A stretch of 64,000 nt of DNA, taken from the NCBI RefSeq assembly GCF_026891095.1, contig NZ_JAPTNL010000012.1:55983-119982 (forward strand). Reading direction: 5' to 3'. The stretch is from Roseovarius salincola (GTDB taxonomy: Bacteria; Pseudomonadota; Alphaproteobacteria; Rhodobacterales; Rhodobacteraceae). Below are positions 62,991 to 64,000 of this stretch, piece after piece. The translations under genes and the position numbers were made by a program. The notes under the pieces were generated by a model. It saw only the letters and a list, made by a program, of their open reading frames with translations. It ran no database searches and was not told the DNA's origin. Within the stretch, counting starts at the first letter, position 1, and each line of letters opens with the position of its first letter.

Positions 62991-64000
62991 TCACTCCACC
63001 ACGAGCACCTTGCGCGCCAGAACCGCCTGGTTCGAGACATCGAGGAAGCGCAGTTCGTAGCTGCCCGGTTCATCGGGCAGGGTAATGCGCAGGGGCGGTT
63101 CGCCCTCGATCTTCGTTGCCGAGAGCCAGGTAAAGATCGCCTGATCGGCGCGCGCCAGGGTGATGCGCTGGTCCGCACTGCTTGAATCGACGCTCCAGCC
63201 GACTTCGATCATGGACCCGGCCGCGGCGCTGTCGGGCGCCGAGAGGCTGGCGCCCGAACTGAGCGGCGCATCGGCGTCAAGGATCTCGACCGGATGGCGC
63301 GCGAGAACCCTGCGCCCCTCGTTGAGCATGTAGCGCAGCTCGTAAAGGCCGGGCTGGTCTGGGGCGGACATGTCACGGCTGCCCGCGTCGGCGACGCGGA
63401 AATACTCGGCATGATCGCCGTCCGGCGTGCCCATGGGCACGAGGGTGATGTAATCACGCGGATGCACCGCCCCGCTCCATTCAACGCGCAGCGTATCACC
63501 GGCGCGCAGTTCGCCTTGCGCGGAGAGCGTGACCTCGGGGGCGGTGATCTCGATGGGTTGCGCGGCCATCGTGCGCTTGCCCTCGTCGAGCACGTAGCGG
63601 ATTTCGTACATGCCGGTGTCGGCGGGGGCCTGGAGCCTGCCCTCGGCCTTGTCGCTCACGCGGGTGTAGTCGCCATGGCTGCCCTCGTCCGCGCCCATGG
63701 GGACGATGGTGATGTAGTCCCGCCCATGCACCGCGCCGGTCCAGGCGACCGGGATCGTGGACCCGGCGAGGGCGGATTCGGGGCCGCTGACGCTGACCTC
63801 GGGTTCTGTGATCTCGATGGGTTGGGCGGCCATGGTGCGCTTGCCCTCATCAAGCACGTAGCGGATTTCGTACATGCCGGTGTCGGCGGGGGCCTGGAGC
63901 TTGCCCTCGGCCTTGTCGCTCACGCGGGTGTAGTCGCCATGGCTGCCCTCGTCCGCGCCCATGGGGACGATGGTGATGTAGTCCCGCCCATGCACCGCGC
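62991..64000 (-). CDS. C-terminal tandem-repeat region of a large protein (5' end outside window)
   Basis: The frame is open to the right edge. The visible 336 residues carry repeats of about 88 residues, each with a GRDYITIVPMG segment, SDKAEG and a MYEIRYVLDEGKRTMA segment. Two complete copies are nearly identical; an older third copy and a diverged end domain follow. Rhodobacterales VWA-domain proteins often carry such beta-sandwich repeats at their C-terminus, so that is my best guess, but the defining N-terminal domain is not visible. Confidence 0.8.
   Translation of the reverse strand, partial: AVHGRDYITIVPMGADEGSHGDYTRVSDKAEGKLQAPADTGMYEIRYVLDEGKRTMAAQPIEITEPEVSVSGPESALAGSTIPVAWTGAVHGRDYITIVPMGADEGSHGDYTRVSDKAEGRLQAPADTGMYEIRYVLDEGKRTMAAQPIEITAPEVTLSAQGELRAGDTLRVEWSGAVHPRDYITLVPMGTPDGDHAEYFRVADAGSRDMSAPDQPGLYELRYMLNEGRRVLARHPVEILDADAPLSSGASLSAPDSAAAGSMIEVGWSVDSSSADQRITLARADQAIFTWLSATKIEGEPPLRITLPDEPGSYELRFLDVSNQAVLARKVLVVE
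63544..64000 (-). repeat. Tandem 264-bp near-identical repeats in the coding sequence
   Basis: The sequence beginning at 63544 (GTGATCTCGATGGGTTG) recurs at 63808, a period of 264 bases or 88 codons, with only scattered differences over the compared span to the right edge. A third, more diverged repeat lies nearer the C-terminus (about 63280-63540). This implies recent duplication within the gene. Confidence 0.85.

Noticed and set aside
1..64000. CRISPR arrays, IS elements, phage genes, rRNA or tRNA genes
   Set aside because: No regularly spaced short repeats, no transposase or integrase frames, and no cloverleaf-like sequences were seen in the intergenic gaps.

Overview
The window is a GC-rich, gene-dense chromosomal segment that reads like the core genome of a marine-type alphaproteobacterium of the Rhodobacteraceae/Roseobacter group. 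The evidence is the pyrB-(two small membrane genes)-pyrC-plsY string, a single bifunctional Rel/SpoT protein next to rpoZ, lepB-rnc-era with a DUF1491 gene, a CbiX/CbiG-containing cobalamin operon, TRAP transport genes, and many short GC-rich overlaps of the ATGA type. I see no phage, IS element, CRISPR array, rRNA or tRNA gene.

Layout. 1-3149 (+): end of pyrB, two membrane-protein genes, a dihydroorotase-like gene lacking key metal ligands, and plsY. 3244-5912 (-): gshA, a small membrane protein, rsmE. 5924-9182 (+): ubiA, a BON/OmpA protein and its coiled-coil neighbour. 9241-14063: a DMT exporter (-), then argD, argF and a 6-phosphogluconate dehydrogenase (+). 14076-18638 (-): Pit phosphate transporter, Nudix hydrolase, HrpB helicase. 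18765-23091: meaB (+), an Asp/Glu racemase with a HisD-family dehydrogenase (-), LMW phosphatase (-), sirtuin (+). 23145-24377 (-): copper-linked proteins and rpmB. 24694-28760: cupin, short HPF-like protein, DapA-like lyase, homocysteine methyltransferase (+), glutathionyl-hydroquinone reductase (-). 29061-36355 (+): cobalamin operon (small membrane protein, cbiX, cobH, cobL, cobI, cbiG-cobJ fusion, cobM) and a small trailing gene. 36467-41566: P-loop kinase-like protein, DUF3833 lipoprotein, MalY/PatB enzyme, def, a degenerate second deformylase, fmt, two small membrane proteins. 41568-47717: a winged-helix regulator divergent from a TRAP transporter joined to pxpB-pxpC-pxpA. 47734-51162 (-): rnhA preceded by a truncated GST, DUF3429, LysE exporter, ispH, NYN protein. 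51306-53480 (+): folK, then a zinc GTPase with a Zur-like operator and a small partner. 53576-60345 (+): rpoZ, rsh, DUF2062, pdxJ, LysE, acpS, lepB, rnc. 60358-64000: a thermonuclease-like gene (-), era, DUF1491 and UspA (+), and the repeat-rich C-terminus of a protein running off the right edge (-).

How the genes work together. The most coherent systems are (i) an early-cobalt-insertion corrin pathway in which CbiX loads cobalt and CbiG opens the ring, with a histidine/cysteine-rich CbiX tail likely to handle metal; (ii) a TRAP importer co-transcribed with the three 5-oxoprolinase subunits and facing a regulator across a perfect palindrome, which looks like a self-contained import-and-hydrolysis module for 5-oxoproline; (iii) a zinc-starvation unit; and (iv) translation start/processing genes (def, def-like, fmt). 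Two pseudo-enzymes retain their fold but have lost catalytic residues: the pyrC-like protein and the second deformylase.

Structure beyond genes includes a 45-bp sequence in opposite orientation at 3.2 kb and 58.6 kb, a GAGTATTT-type dispersed element at three junctions inside the cobalamin operon, an AT-rich island before def, and 264-bp near-identical tandem repeats at the right edge. All calls are from reading sequence; no database search was run.
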